NCBI RefSeq assembly: GCF_040096355.1
Contig: NZ_JBBMEX010000005.1
Coordinates: 1 to 64,000 of the forward strand
Source: Maccoyibacter intestinihominis
GTDB lineage: Bacteria; Bacillota; Clostridia; Lachnospirales; Lachnospiraceae
Direction: 5' to 3'
Length of the DNA: 64,000 nt
The notes under the pieces are model-generated. The model ran no database searches. It had not been told where the DNA came from and saw only the letters and a program-made list of their open reading frames with translations. Every line of letters begins with the position of its first letter. Position 1 is the first letter of the stretch. The translations under genes and the position numbers were made by a program. Shown here piece after piece: positions 1-7,843 of the stretch.

Positions 1-72
1 CCGATGTGGCTCAATTGGCAGAGCAGCTGATTTGTAATCAGCAGGTTATCGGTTCGAGTCCGATCATCGGCT
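1..72 (+). tRNA. tRNA-Thr (TGT), lacks its first base
   Basis: The cloverleaf is complete except for base 1 of the acceptor stem, which lies before the window. The acceptor arm 5' side pairs with CATCGGC at 65-71, and the anticodon loop carries TGT. No 3' CCA is encoded. It is the first of six tandem tRNA genes. Confidence 0.93.
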
Positions 73-76
73 TTTT

Positions 77-150
77 GGACCTTTAGCTCAGTTGGTTAGA
101 GCAACCGGCTCATAACCGGTCGGTCCTGGGTTCGAGTCCCCGAAGGTCCA
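77..150 (+). tRNA. tRNA-Met (CAT), elongator type
   Basis: The acceptor GGACCTT pairs with AAGGTCC, and the CAT anticodon sits in a CCGG/CCGG-paired stem. A G1:C72 pair argues against initiator tRNA. A lysidine-modified Ile tRNA with a CAT anticodon cannot be fully excluded, but the body resembles Firmicute elongator tRNA-Met. No CCA is encoded. Confidence 0.9.
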
Positions 151-169
151 CTAATAAAAAAGTAAATAT

Positions 170-243
170 GGCCTCATGGCTCAGTTGGTTAGAGCGCCGC
201 CCTGTCACGGCGGAGGTCGGGGGTTCGAGTCCCCCTGGGGTCG
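170..243 (+). tRNA. tRNA-Asp (GTC)
   Basis: The acceptor GGCCTCA pairs with TGGGGTC using two G-U pairs. The GTC anticodon sits in a GCCGC stem, and the T-loop GTTCGAG is present. No CCA is encoded. Confidence 0.92.
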
Positions 244-269
244 TTCGCATGAAGTTTTATAACATGCAT

Positions 270-342
270 GGGATCTTAGCTCAGCTGGGAGAGCATCTGC
301 CTTACAAGCAGAGGGTCACAGGTTCGAGCCCTGTAGGTCCCA
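270..342 (+). tRNA. tRNA-Val (TAC)
   Basis: The acceptor GGGATCT pairs with AGGTCCC. The anticodon loop CTTACAA carries TAC, and the T-loop GTTCGAG is intact. Confidence 0.93.
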
Positions 343-361
343 TTTATGACGAAAGTCATAT

Positions 362-445
362 GCCGGCGTGGCGGAACTGGCAGACGCGCAGGACTTAAAA
401 TCCTGTTGTGGAAACACAGTATCGGTTCGATTCCGATCGCCGGCA
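362..445 (+). tRNA. tRNA-Leu (TAA)
   Basis: This is a class II tRNA with a long variable arm. The acceptor GCCGGCG pairs with CGCCGGC, and the anticodon loop CTTAAAA carries TAA. Confidence 0.93.
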
Positions 446-460
446 TTCAAAACAAAATAT

Positions 461-534
461 GTGTGTGTAGCTCAGCTGGATAGAGCACTTGGCTACGGAC
501 CAAGGTGTCGGGGGTTCGAATCCTCTCACGCACG
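461..534 (+). tRNA. tRNA-Arg (ACG)
   Basis: The acceptor GTGTGTG pairs with CACGCAC. The anticodon stem CTTGG/CCAAG encloses ACG, whose A34 would be deaminated to inosine to read CGN codons. It is the last gene of the first tRNA cluster. Confidence 0.93.
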
Positions 535-543
535 TTGCAAAAG

Positions 544-580
544 AATCCAAAAGTATTGCGATAATGCTTTTGGATTTTTT
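544..580 (+). terminator. Rho-independent terminator of tRNA cluster 1
   Basis: AATCCAAAAG at 544-553 pairs with CTTTTGGATT at 567-576, and a run of T follows. It lies ten bases after the last tRNA. Confidence 0.88.
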
Positions 581-610
581 ATGTCATAGATTACAGATGG
601 AGGTTAAAAA

Positions 611-1543
611 ATGAGTGCAGTCATTGTGTTGCAGCAAATGCTTGTATTATTTTCCATGATAGCAATTGGAGTATTTTTATGGAAGAAAAACTGGATAGAT
701 GTGAAAGGACAGAAAGCTCTTTCTAAAATGGTAGTCAATATTTTTAACCCATTGCTTCTTATATATAGTATCAGTGGATATGATTTTGAAAAATCGACGA
801 TGAATATCGGACAAAATATGGTCTTTGTGATCGTATATTTTGTGTTGTTGTTTTTGATGGGATTTGTAGTGGCATTTTTATTGCGTTTGAAAAAACCACA
901 GAAGAATTTTTATCAGATGATGATGCTGTTTTCTAATATCGGATTTGTAGGGATTCCGATTGTAACTGCCTTATTAGGAAGAGAATATGTGTTATATATT
1001 GCATTTTATACACTGGTTTATAATGTACTTTTATACACTTATGGAATTTATCTGGCGATTAAAAGCAATGTGGACGAAGGTGGGACAAGCGTCTTCTTTC
1101 CAATTAAAAGGATTTTGAATCCGGGAGTGGTTGGCTGTGTCATAGCAATTTTGATCTTCTTATGCGGACTGGACATCCCGGCACCGGTAGAGACATTTTT
1201 AGATTATATGGGAAATACCTGTATTCCGTTGTCTATGATCCTTATCGGGATTTCCGTGGGACAGATGGAGCTTTCAAAGTTGTTTTCCAATTTGAAAATG
1301 TATGTATTTTTGGCAATCAAGATGCTGCTGATCCCAATCGGAGCCGCATTGATCTGTAAGCAGCTTCCGGTGGATGCAGGAGTGTATAAGGTGTTTGTCA
1401 TTGAGTGTGCGGTACCGATCGGAAGTATTATCACCCTGATTGCACAGGAATATGGTGCAGAAGACGATAGTGCAACGATTGGAACGGTCTTAAGCACACT
1501 ACTATCAGTAGTAACGATACCGATCGTAGCGATTTTTTTATAA
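611..1543 (+). CDS. AEC family transporter (auxin efflux carrier / malate permease type)
   Basis: The 310-residue protein is almost entirely hydrophobic, with about ten predicted membrane spans and short loops. The order is typical of the AEC (Mem_trans) family: a first span near residues 5-24, a KxLSKMVVNIFNPLL segment, and a conserved second-half helix with an SxxLIGISVGQ-like motif. Members carry organic acids or act as uncharacterised permeases; the substrate cannot be read from sequence. The start is set by GGAGG eight bases upstream of the ATG. The gene stands alone between the tRNA terminator and the promoter of the next gene. Its length is normal for the family. Confidence 0.85.
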   Translation: MSAVIVLQQMLVLFSMIAIGVFLWKKNWIDVKGQKALSKMVVNIFNPLLLIYSISGYDFEKSTMNIGQNMVFVIVYFVLLFLMGFVVAFLLRLKKPQKNFYQMMMLFSNIGFVGIPIVTALLGREYVLYIAFYTLVYNVLLYTYGIYLAIKSNVDEGGTSVFFPIKRILNPGVVGCVIAILIFLCGLDIPAPVETFLDYMGNTCIPLSMILIGISVGQMELSKLFSNLKMYVFLAIKMLLIPIGAALICKQLPVDAGVYKVFVIECAVPIGSIITLIAQEYGAEDDSATIGTVLSTLLSVVTIPIVAIFL

Positions 1544-1614
1544 GGTTATAGCGGCAAATAGAAATTCGCATAGATATTTATAGAAACAAATAAAAATCTA
1601 TACAGATATTTTGC

Positions 1615-1643
1615 TTGTAAGACAGAAAAGATTCAGATATAAT
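1615..1643 (+). promoter_or_regulatory. Sigma-A promoter for the 1689 gene
   Basis: TTGTAA at 1615-1620, a 17-base spacer and TATAAT at 1638-1643. The expected start is near 1650, giving a leader of about 40 bases. Confidence 0.75.
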
Positions 1644-1688
1644 GAAAATAGTCAGAAAAGTGTTGTACGAAATTGAGAAGGGAAAGCG

Positions 1689-3995
1689 ATGAGCATGGTT
1701 AGGATAGAAAAAGGAAAACATCTTATCCATAAGGATGATGCACAGGAAAAGTTAGAGATCATCTTGCAGGGGCGTGTAAATATGATCGTAGGGGATGAAG
1801 TAATTCCATTGGATACGGGGACCATCATTGGAATTGCTGCCTGTGAAAAACAGAGATATTGCTGTGATTATATTGCTGCAGAGGATACGGTGTTGATGGA
1901 ATACCCATATAAACAGGTTGCAGATTTAGAAAAACTTTTTGCGGAACAGCCAAAGTATGCAACGGTATTTCCGATGGCGGCAGTGAAGCAGGCGAACACG
2001 GTACTGAATTATTATGGTAAAAGAACCGAATTAGCGAAGAAACTCTATTCTATGGGAGTTGGAATGTACAGAGATTATAAGTATCTGTGCAGTAAGTATG
2101 ATTTAACAGAAAAACAGTTGATGAGTATGGAGCATTTGGTTCCATTAGAGCAGAGTTATATATTAGAAGAGTGGAAACAGGGATATTTTCAGGCATTAGC
2201 AGGAAAAGATATGCAGAGTGTCAATGCTTTTTTAGGCACGGATTTTGCAGTTGGAATCGGAACGATGCTCTATGCAGGCAAGGTGATCAATGAAGTGCTT
2301 GCAAAAATGGAAGGAGTCCGCGACTATCTGCATTACTGGCAGGATATTCTTTTAGAAGAGGGCGGTGATGATCTGTTCCAACTCTATTTTGATTTAGAGA
2401 TACGGGCGACAAGAAAGGGTGCAGATACATCCGATATTCAGCAGCGTATGGAAAAACTGATGGAGTTTATCCATGTGTCAGAGTTGTATGATGAAAAATT
2501 TGTGCGTGAGAGATTCATAGAATATGAAGGCTATGATTTTACTGCGATCCCGGAAGAAGAGATAGAACCGGAAATAGAAGCAGAAGAAAATGCGGCAGAG
2601 GCAGCACAGGCAGAACTCGGAATTTCACCGGAGGCAGTGTCAGATCCGCTTGCTTACATTTTAGAATATGCTTCTTATGATGCGGAAAAGATTGAAGAAA
2701 TCCGTAAGCAGATTGCTACATATCGTGATCTTCCGGATATTTATTCTACAGATGACCATGTGCGAAAACTCAGAAGATCCATTGCAGCGGTATATTATGA
2801 AGTTTATAAGGCAGCGATCAAACGGGCATTGCAGGAACAGGCAATTTCTCCGGTCTTAAGAATGTTTTTTGATTTCGGATTTATGGACAGTGGTCTGTTA
2901 GGGGAGGAATATACGGAGCAGTTGTATGCGGTAGCAGAAAGACTTTCCGAGTGCAATTCCGAACATGTATATACAATGTATGAGTGGCTGAAGAGTATTT
3001 ATATAGGAAAAAATGAGCCTTCTAAAAATGAGTTTGATCTGGATTATCCGGCGTACTTAGCAGATCTGCGTCGAAATGGAACGATTACAAAGAAAGAACA
3101 GGAAGAGTGGAAGGATGACCAGTGGAAGAAGGTAGAGTATGAGATTGAGAATATGTTTACCTCTTCTAACAGAGCAGTTTATGGTAAGATTTCTACATTT
3201 ATTCCGATTTTATGTGAATATGATATTGTAAATAGTGTAGAAACGATGCTGGTGACAGCCGCACGGATCAATGAAGCCTTAGACAAGATCCGCAGTGTGG
3301 ATTTCTCTATTTTTTACCGCGATACGACATTCTCAGATCCGGCACATGACATTACAAGAGAATTTTTGAAAAAAGAAGTACTTCCGGATGTGATCCTGAT
3401 GCCAAATGCCGGTACAAAGGCGATGATGTGGCAGGAAACAGCAGGAGGAAGACGCGATACATCTGCAAGATTTTTATTCCCGGTTATGACTGCCGGAAAT
3501 CTGGATGAGTTGATGTTAGAGACTGCCGGAAGATTCCGGTGGGAGATGTGCCGTAAGGAACAGGGCGCACGTTGGAATGATATCCGTGAAATGTCATTGA
3601 CCTCAGAATACTATGATTATGTTCAGTATTACAAAAAGAATCACGACCTTTCCCCGGAGGCAAAAGAAAAATTAAAGAATGCGCTCTGGAAAGCTAAAAA
3701 TAATTACCGTGAAGTCTTTGTAAAGGATTATCAGGTATGGATTAAATATGAAGCAAAAGGCAGCTTTAGAATGAACCGGGTAGCGAGAGGAATCCTCTTC
3801 CGTTATTGTCCGTTTGTCAAAGAGATCAGGGACAGTCTGAAGGTAAGCCCGATGTACCAGGAGATGATCCAGAAGTACGATATCATTATTGGCAGGGAAA
3901 AACGTCATGTGGCTCTTTTTGAGGACAAATACCGGAAGGCTGGCGGTGAACTGACCGAGGAAATGATCGTAAACAAAGAATTTTATGAAATGTAG
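1689..3995 (+). CDS. Large protein with N-terminal CRP-fold (cyclic-nucleotide-binding-like) domain, function unknown
   Basis: The protein has 768 residues. Residues 1-80 look like a cNMP-binding beta-roll: a glycine-spaced pattern with ILQGRVNMIVGDEVI, then DTGTIIGI, then an aromatic closing strand. There is no helix-turn-helix directly after it, so it is not an ordinary Crp/Fnr regulator. The rest is soluble, acidic and mostly helical, with a Glu/Ala-rich linker near residues 295-315 that separates two helical halves. No membrane spans, signal peptide or catalytic motif are visible. It is transcribed alone from its own promoter. It may sense a small ligand and signal through the helical body, but that is inference. 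I do not recognise the C-terminal 650 residues. Confidence 0.7.
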   Translation: MSMVRIEKGKHLIHKDDAQEKLEIILQGRVNMIVGDEVIPLDTGTIIGIAACEKQRYCCDYIAAEDTVLMEYPYKQVADLEKLFAEQPKYATVFPMAAVKQANTVLNYYGKRTELAKKLYSMGVGMYRDYKYLCSKYDLTEKQLMSMEHLVPLEQSYILEEWKQGYFQALAGKDMQSVNAFLGTDFAVGIGTMLYAGKVINEVLAKMEGVRDYLHYWQDILLEEGGDDLFQLYFDLEIRATRKGADTSDIQQRMEKLMEFIHVSELYDEKFVRERFIEYEGYDFTAIPEEEIEPEIEAEENAAEAAQAELGISPEAVSDPLAYILEYASYDAEKIEEIRKQIATYRDLPDIYSTDDHVRKLRRSIAAVYYEVYKAAIKRALQEQAISPVLRMFFDFGFMDSGLLGEEYTEQLYAVAERLSECNSEHVYTMYEWLKSIYIGKNEPSKNEFDLDYPAYLADLRRNGTITKKEQEEWKDDQWKKVEYEIENMFTSSNRAVYGKISTFIPILCEYDIVNSVETMLVTAARINEALDKIRSVDFSIFYRDTTFSDPAHDITREFLKKEVLPDVILMPNAGTKAMMWQETAGGRRDTSARFLFPVMTAGNLDELMLETAGRFRWEMCRKEQGARWNDIREMSLTSEYYDYVQYYKKNHDLSPEAKEKLKNALWKAKNNYREVFVKDYQVWIKYEAKGSFRMNRVARGILFRYCPFVKEIRDSLKVSPMYQEMIQKYDIIIGREKRHVALFEDKYRKAGGELTEEMIVNKEFYEM

Positions 3996-4103
3996 TAGGT
4001 TTATTACGAAATGCAATATTTTTCATGTGTAATATTAAAAAATAATAGTATGTAAGAATTTCTAATTCAGTATTTTTAGACTTATAATGGAAGTTTTAGA
4101 TGA

Positions 4104-4137
4104 AGAAAGAACCGATGGAAAACCATCGGTTCTTTCT
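4104..4137. terminator. Strong hairpin after the 1689 gene, weak T-tract
   Basis: A perfect 15-base stem (4104-4118 with 4123-4137) with an AAAA loop. It has only scattered T after it, so it is either a poor terminator or an mRNA 3'-end stabiliser. Confidence 0.6.
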
Positions 4138-4180
4138 ATGAGGGGAGTATAAATAATTAATAAGGGGTATAACTATAAAA

Positions 4181-4209
4181 GCATAAAAGCTTTTATAACC
4201 TACATTGTA
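4181..4209 (+). promoter_or_regulatory. Candidate sigma-G (forespore) promoter
   Basis: GCATA at 4181-4185 and CATTGTA at 4203-4209 are 17 bases apart. This fits the sigma-G pattern GCATR / CATNNTA. It lies about 90 bases before the small peptide gene, and a similar pair precedes the SASP gene at 28009. Confidence 0.45.
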
Positions 4210-4300
4210 ATATAAAAAAATTTCAAAAACAATGTACATATGTGAATAATTGTACGAAATTCAGAGATACTATTTGTGCAATGAAAAGGAGGGAAAAATC

Positions 4301-4462
4301 ATGGCAAAAAATTCTCAGAACAAAGCAAACAATGCAACAAATGCTCAGACAAGCAATGATGCAACTTCTAAAAACAGCACAAATAGTGCAAAGTCTAAAG
4401 CAAGCAATGCATCTAAGAACAAATCCACAGATTCTACTAAGGATGCAAATAACTGCTACTAG
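4301..4462 (+). CDS. Small Asn/Ser/Lys/Thr-rich peptide, candidate spore protein
   Basis: This encodes 53 residues made almost only of Ala, Asn, Ser, Lys, Thr, Gln and Asp, with no hydrophobic core, ending NNCY. The start is fixed by AAGGAGGG eight bases before the ATG; upstream in-frame ATGs lack such a site. The composition is like that of gamma-type and minor spore proteins of Firmicutes, but there is no sequence motif that proves family membership. A sigma-G-like promoter lies upstream and a good terminator follows, so it is a one-gene unit. The single cysteine next to the C-terminus could crosslink or anchor it. Spore role is inference from composition and promoter. Confidence 0.6.
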   Translation: MAKNSQNKANNATNAQTSNDATSKNSTNSAKSKASNASKNKSTDSTKDANNCY

Positions 4463-4507
4463 AACCGTTTGACACCAATCGTTGAAAGCGGAATAGTATA
4501 TAGTAAG

Positions 4508-4545
4508 AACAGATTACAAAGTAACTTTTGTAATCTGTTTTTCTA
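4508..4545 (+). terminator. Rho-independent terminator
   Basis: A 13-base stem (4508-4520 with 4527-4539) with a short loop and a T-rich tail ends the small peptide transcript. Confidence 0.85.
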
Positions 4546-4624
4546 TATAAAAATGTCACAGGAATGGTTAACAGTATCAGGTATCAAATAATCAGTTCGA
4601 AATCCAGGGAGGGGGAGACAACAG

Positions 4625-4936
4625 ATGTCACAGGAAGAGATCAGGACAATCGGAGTCAGGGATATTCCAAAGTATCAGGCACGGGAAGATGTGATATGGA
4701 TCGATGTCAGGGAAAGAGAAGAGTATCTTCTTTATCATATACCGGGAGCAAAAAACCTTCCATATGATGATATGGAGCAGTGGGAAAAGCGATTGGATAA
4801 AAGTAAGATCTACGTTCTTTACTGTGAAAGAGGAAGTCTTAGCATGATGGCGGCAAAACAACTTTTAAAGGACGGATACTCTGTCTGTACATTGATCGGA
4901 GGAATCCGTGCCGTACAGGAGCGAAATCTGGATTAG
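4625..4936 (+). CDS. Rhodanese-like domain protein
   Basis: A single-domain rhodanese of 103 residues. The family landmarks are visible: IDVRE with Asp27, HIPGAKNLP near residues 38-46, and the active-site loop Cys67-Glu-Arg-Gly-Ser-Leu-Ser that holds the persulfide. Such proteins move sulfane sulfur or detoxify reactive sulfur in the cytoplasm. The start is supported by GGGAGGGGG just upstream; a longer overlapping frame on the same strand is not coding. It ends 14 bases before the -35 box of the next gene, so it is probably transcribed separately from it. Confidence 0.87.
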   Translation: MSQEEIRTIGVRDIPKYQAREDVIWIDVREREEYLLYHIPGAKNLPYDDMEQWEKRLDKSKIYVLYCERGSLSMMAAKQLLKDGYSVCTLIGGIRAVQERNLD

Positions 4937-4949
4937 GTGTGAAAAATGA

Positions 4950-4981
4950 TTGACAGTAGAAAAAGGAACAGATAGTATAAT
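4950..4981 (+). promoter_or_regulatory. Probable promoter for the methyltransferase operon
   Basis: TTGACA at 4950-4955 and TATAAT at 4976-4981. The 20-base spacer is longer than ideal. A start near 4988 would leave almost no leader for an ATG at 4991, which favours translation from 5018. Confidence 0.5.
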
Positions 4982-5017
4982 AGTAGTTTCATGAGATTTA
5001 TTAGAAAGAGAAGAAAG

Positions 5018-6181
5018 ATGCAGAATTACCAATTAACAGCGCCTTGTCATTTTGGACTTGAGGCAGTATGTAAAAGAGAAATTTATGATTTAGGATATGA
5101 GATTACAAAGGTGGAAGACGGCAGGGTCACCTTTGCAGCAGATGCGGAGGGTATCTGCCGTGCAAATATTTTCCTGCGGACGGCAGAACGTGTACTTTTA
5201 GAGGTAGGAAGATTCCGTGCCACCACATTTGATGAACTTTTTGAAGGAATTAAGGCACTTCCATGGGAAAACTATATTCCAAAGGATGGAAAATTCTGGG
5301 TAACCAAGGCAACTTCGATTAAGAGTAAGTTGTTTTCACCTTCCGACATTCAATCGATTGTAAAAAAGGCAATGGTAGAGAGGATGAAACGTGAATATGA
5401 CCTTACCTGGTTTCCGGAAGACGGAGCATCCTATCCTGTAAGGATTTTTTTGATGAAGGATGAGGTTACGGTAACGATCGATACGACCGGAGAATCCCTG
5501 CACAAGAGAGGATACCGTAAGATGACAAGTAAAGCTCCGATTACCGAAACTTTGGCAGCAGCACTTATTATGTTAACCCCATGGCATGCAGACCGTATTC
5601 TGGTTGACCCGTTTTGCGGTAGTGGAACATTTCCGATCGAAGCGGCAATGATGGCGGCAAATATCGCACCGGGACTGAACCGGGAATTTATTTCCGAAGA
5701 ATGGACAAACCTGATTCCAAAACAGTTGTGGTATGATGTCATTGAAGAGGCAAATGACATGGTACATACGGACATCAAGGTGGATATTCAGGGATATGAT
5801 ATTGATGCGGATGTAGTAAAAGCTGCAAGGGAGAATGCGAAGAGAGCCGGAGTGGATCATCTGATCCATTTTCAGCAAAGAGCAGTGGCGGACATGCATC
5901 ATCCGAAGAAATATGGCTTTATTATTTCAAACCCGCCATATGGAGAGCGGTTAGAAGAAAAGGAAAATCTGCCGGAACTTTACCGACAGATCGGAGAGAT
6001 GTATCGTGGACTGGATGCATGGTCGATGTATCTGATCACGAGTTATGAGCAGGCACAGCAGTACATTGGAAGAAAAGCGGATAAGAACCGGAAGATTTAC
6101 AACGGAATGTTAAAGACGTATTTTTATCAATTTTTAGGTCCGAAGCCGCCAAAGAGAAGAAATAATGAGGAGTCACATTGA
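5018..6181 (+). CDS. Class I SAM-dependent rRNA methyltransferase (THUMP type, RlmL/YpsC-like)
   Basis: The 387-residue protein resembles the YpsC/RlmL group that makes N2-methylguanosine in 23S rRNA. A THUMP RNA-binding domain covers roughly residues 50-155. The Rossmann methyltransferase follows with SAM motif DPFCGSGTFPIEA near residue 196 and the catalytic NPPYGERL near residue 304. I chose the ATG at 5018 because homologues begin with a short Tyr-x-Leu-x-Ala-Pro stretch at this point and because the promoter leaves no leader for the ATG at 4991. Its stop overlaps the start of the protease gene by four bases, so the two are translationally coupled. Confidence 0.88.
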   Translation: MQNYQLTAPCHFGLEAVCKREIYDLGYEITKVEDGRVTFAADAEGICRANIFLRTAERVLLEVGRFRATTFDELFEGIKALPWENYIPKDGKFWVTKATSIKSKLFSPSDIQSIVKKAMVERMKREYDLTWFPEDGASYPVRIFLMKDEVTVTIDTTGESLHKRGYRKMTSKAPITETLAAALIMLTPWHADRILVDPFCGSGTFPIEAAMMAANIAPGLNREFISEEWTNLIPKQLWYDVIEEANDMVHTDIKVDIQGYDIDADVVKAARENAKRAGVDHLIHFQQRAVADMHHPKKYGFIISNPPYGERLEEKENLPELYRQIGEMYRGLDAWSMYLITSYEQAQQYIGRKADKNRKIYNGMLKTYFYQFLGPKPPKRRNNEESH

Positions 6182-7836
6182 AGTATTCAAAACGTTATAT
6201 CTGTCTGACCATCATTTTGCTTTTGGTGGTTGCTTTAAAATTTAACAGGAACGGATCGGAACAGGTAGAGACTTTTCGTGGAGCACAAATGGAACCAAAG
6301 GTCTGGAATCCTCTGATCGCGGAAAGTGTCAATGAAAATCCGCTGTCTTTAGTCGTGGACAACCGTATCTATAGCAATGAGGATTATGATATTTATATGA
6401 ACCAGAAATTAGATATCATGATCCCGGTTTCACTGGTAAGAGACAGCTTTAACTGTAGTGCCGGTCTGTATGACAAAGAAAAACTCGTGGTAGAAAAACA
6501 TGAGGAAAGTGCGGATTTTTCATTAGAGGACAAACAGCTTACGAAAAAAAACGACAATTATTATGTCTCTGCCTCAAAACTTTCGAAATCATTGTCCTAT
6601 GATTATTCCTGGGATATCCAGAAGAATACGGCATCTGCGGCAGATATTTCGGGAGCAACTTCCATTTATCCGAGTAAATATGATCTGCGGGAAAAAGGAC
6701 GCGCAACAACGGTCAAAAATCAGGGAAGCCTTGGCACCTGCTGGACATCAGCGTCTGTCAGTGCGTTAGAGACCGCTCTTTTGCCGGAGGAATCCGTGCA
6801 GTTTTCTGTAGACCATATGACGTTAAAAAACAGCTTTTCGCAGACGCAGAACGATGGTGGAGAGTATACGATGGGAATGGCATACCTGACTGCATGGCAG
6901 GGACCGGTCTATGAAGCGGATGATCCATATGGAGATGGAGAATCCCCGGACGGATTAAAACCGGTGAAGCATGTGCAGGAAATGCAGGTGATCGAAGGAA
7001 AAGATTTTGAAAAGATCAAGGAAGCCGTATTTAAGTATGGCGGTGTCCAGACTTCGATCTACAGTGCACTTCGCAGTTCACAGAGCCAGTCGGAATTTTA
7101 TAACAGCAGCAAGAATGCATATTGCTATATCGGAACGGAAAAACCAAACCATGATGTTGTCATCATTGGATGGGATGATAATTATTCCAAGGAGAATTTT
7201 TCAACGGCAATCGAAGGAGACGGAGCATTTATCTGTCAGAATAGCTGGGGCGGAGGTTTTGGCGATAACGGAGTATTTTATATTTCTTATTACGATACCA
7301 ATATCGGTGTCCATAATGTCGTGTATACCGGCGTTGAGAGTACAAAGAATTACGACAGCATCTACCAGTCAGATCTGTGCGGCTGGGTAGGGCAGATTGG
7401 TTATAATAAGGAATCTGTCTATGGAGCAAATGTGTTTACTGCCCGGAAAAATGAAAAATTGCGTGCAGCAGGATTTTATGCAGTCGGCAAGGACACAACG
7501 TATCAGGTTTATGTAGTAAAAGATTTTAAAGATACCTCTTCTTTTGAAAAAAAGGAAAGGGTAGCACAGGGAAAATTAGACAATGCGGGCTATTACACGA
7601 TACAGTTTGATAAGGAGATCAAAGTGGAGCCGGGAGAAAAATTTGCAATCGTGATCTTTGTAAATACGCCGGATGCCGTACATCCGCTTGCCATTGAATA
7701 TACGGCAGATGCTACCACTGCGAAAGTGGATTTAAGCGATGGCGAGGGATATATCAGCCCGGATGGAAGAACATGGGAAAGTGCCGAGGATACACAGTCA
7801 TGTAATCTCTGTATCAAGGCATATGCAGGAAAGTAG
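6178..7836 (+). CDS. Exported papain-like (C1A) cysteine protease with C-terminal lectin-like domain
   Basis: The protein has 552 residues and starts with TTG inside a TTGA overlap with the previous stop; GAGGAG lies just upstream. Residues 5-21 form a signal anchor, so the enzyme acts outside the membrane. A Gly/Ser-poor stalk leads to the protease domain at about 165-380. The catalytic set is visible: Gln182 in KNQGS, Cys188 in GTCWTSAS, His325 in NHDVVIIGWDD and Asn355 in QNSWG. The last 150 residues look like the lectin-like domain often fused to clostridial C1 peptidases. The neighbouring gene is a cell-wall amidase, so a role at the envelope is plausible. The natural substrate is unknown. 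Confidence 0.88.
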   Translation: MKYSKRYICLTIILLLVVALKFNRNGSEQVETFRGAQMEPKVWNPLIAESVNENPLSLVVDNRIYSNEDYDIYMNQKLDIMIPVSLVRDSFNCSAGLYDKEKLVVEKHEESADFSLEDKQLTKKNDNYYVSASKLSKSLSYDYSWDIQKNTASAADISGATSIYPSKYDLREKGRATTVKNQGSLGTCWTSASVSALETALLPEESVQFSVDHMTLKNSFSQTQNDGGEYTMGMAYLTAWQGPVYEADDPYGDGESPDGLKPVKHVQEMQVIEGKDFEKIKEAVFKYGGVQTSIYSALRSSQSQSEFYNSSKNAYCYIGTEKPNHDVVIIGWDDNYSKENFSTAIEGDGAFICQNSWGGGFGDNGVFYISYYDTNIGVHNVVYTGVESTKNYDSIYQSDLCGWVGQIGYNKESVYGANVFTARKNEKLRAAGFYAVGKDTTYQVYVVKDFKDTSSFEKKERVAQGKLDNAGYYTIQFDKEIKVEPGEKFAIVIFVNTPDAVHPLAIEYTADATTAKVDLSDGEGYISPDGRTWESAEDTQSCNLCIKAYAGK

Positions 7837-7843
7837 GCGTGTG

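Noticed and set aside
168..589. Open frames across the first tRNA cluster
   Set aside because: They are translations of tRNA genes; the cloverleaves explain the sequence.
4991..5017. Nine-residue N-terminal extension of the methyltransferase
   Set aside because: The promoter position leaves no leader and homologues start at the later methionine.
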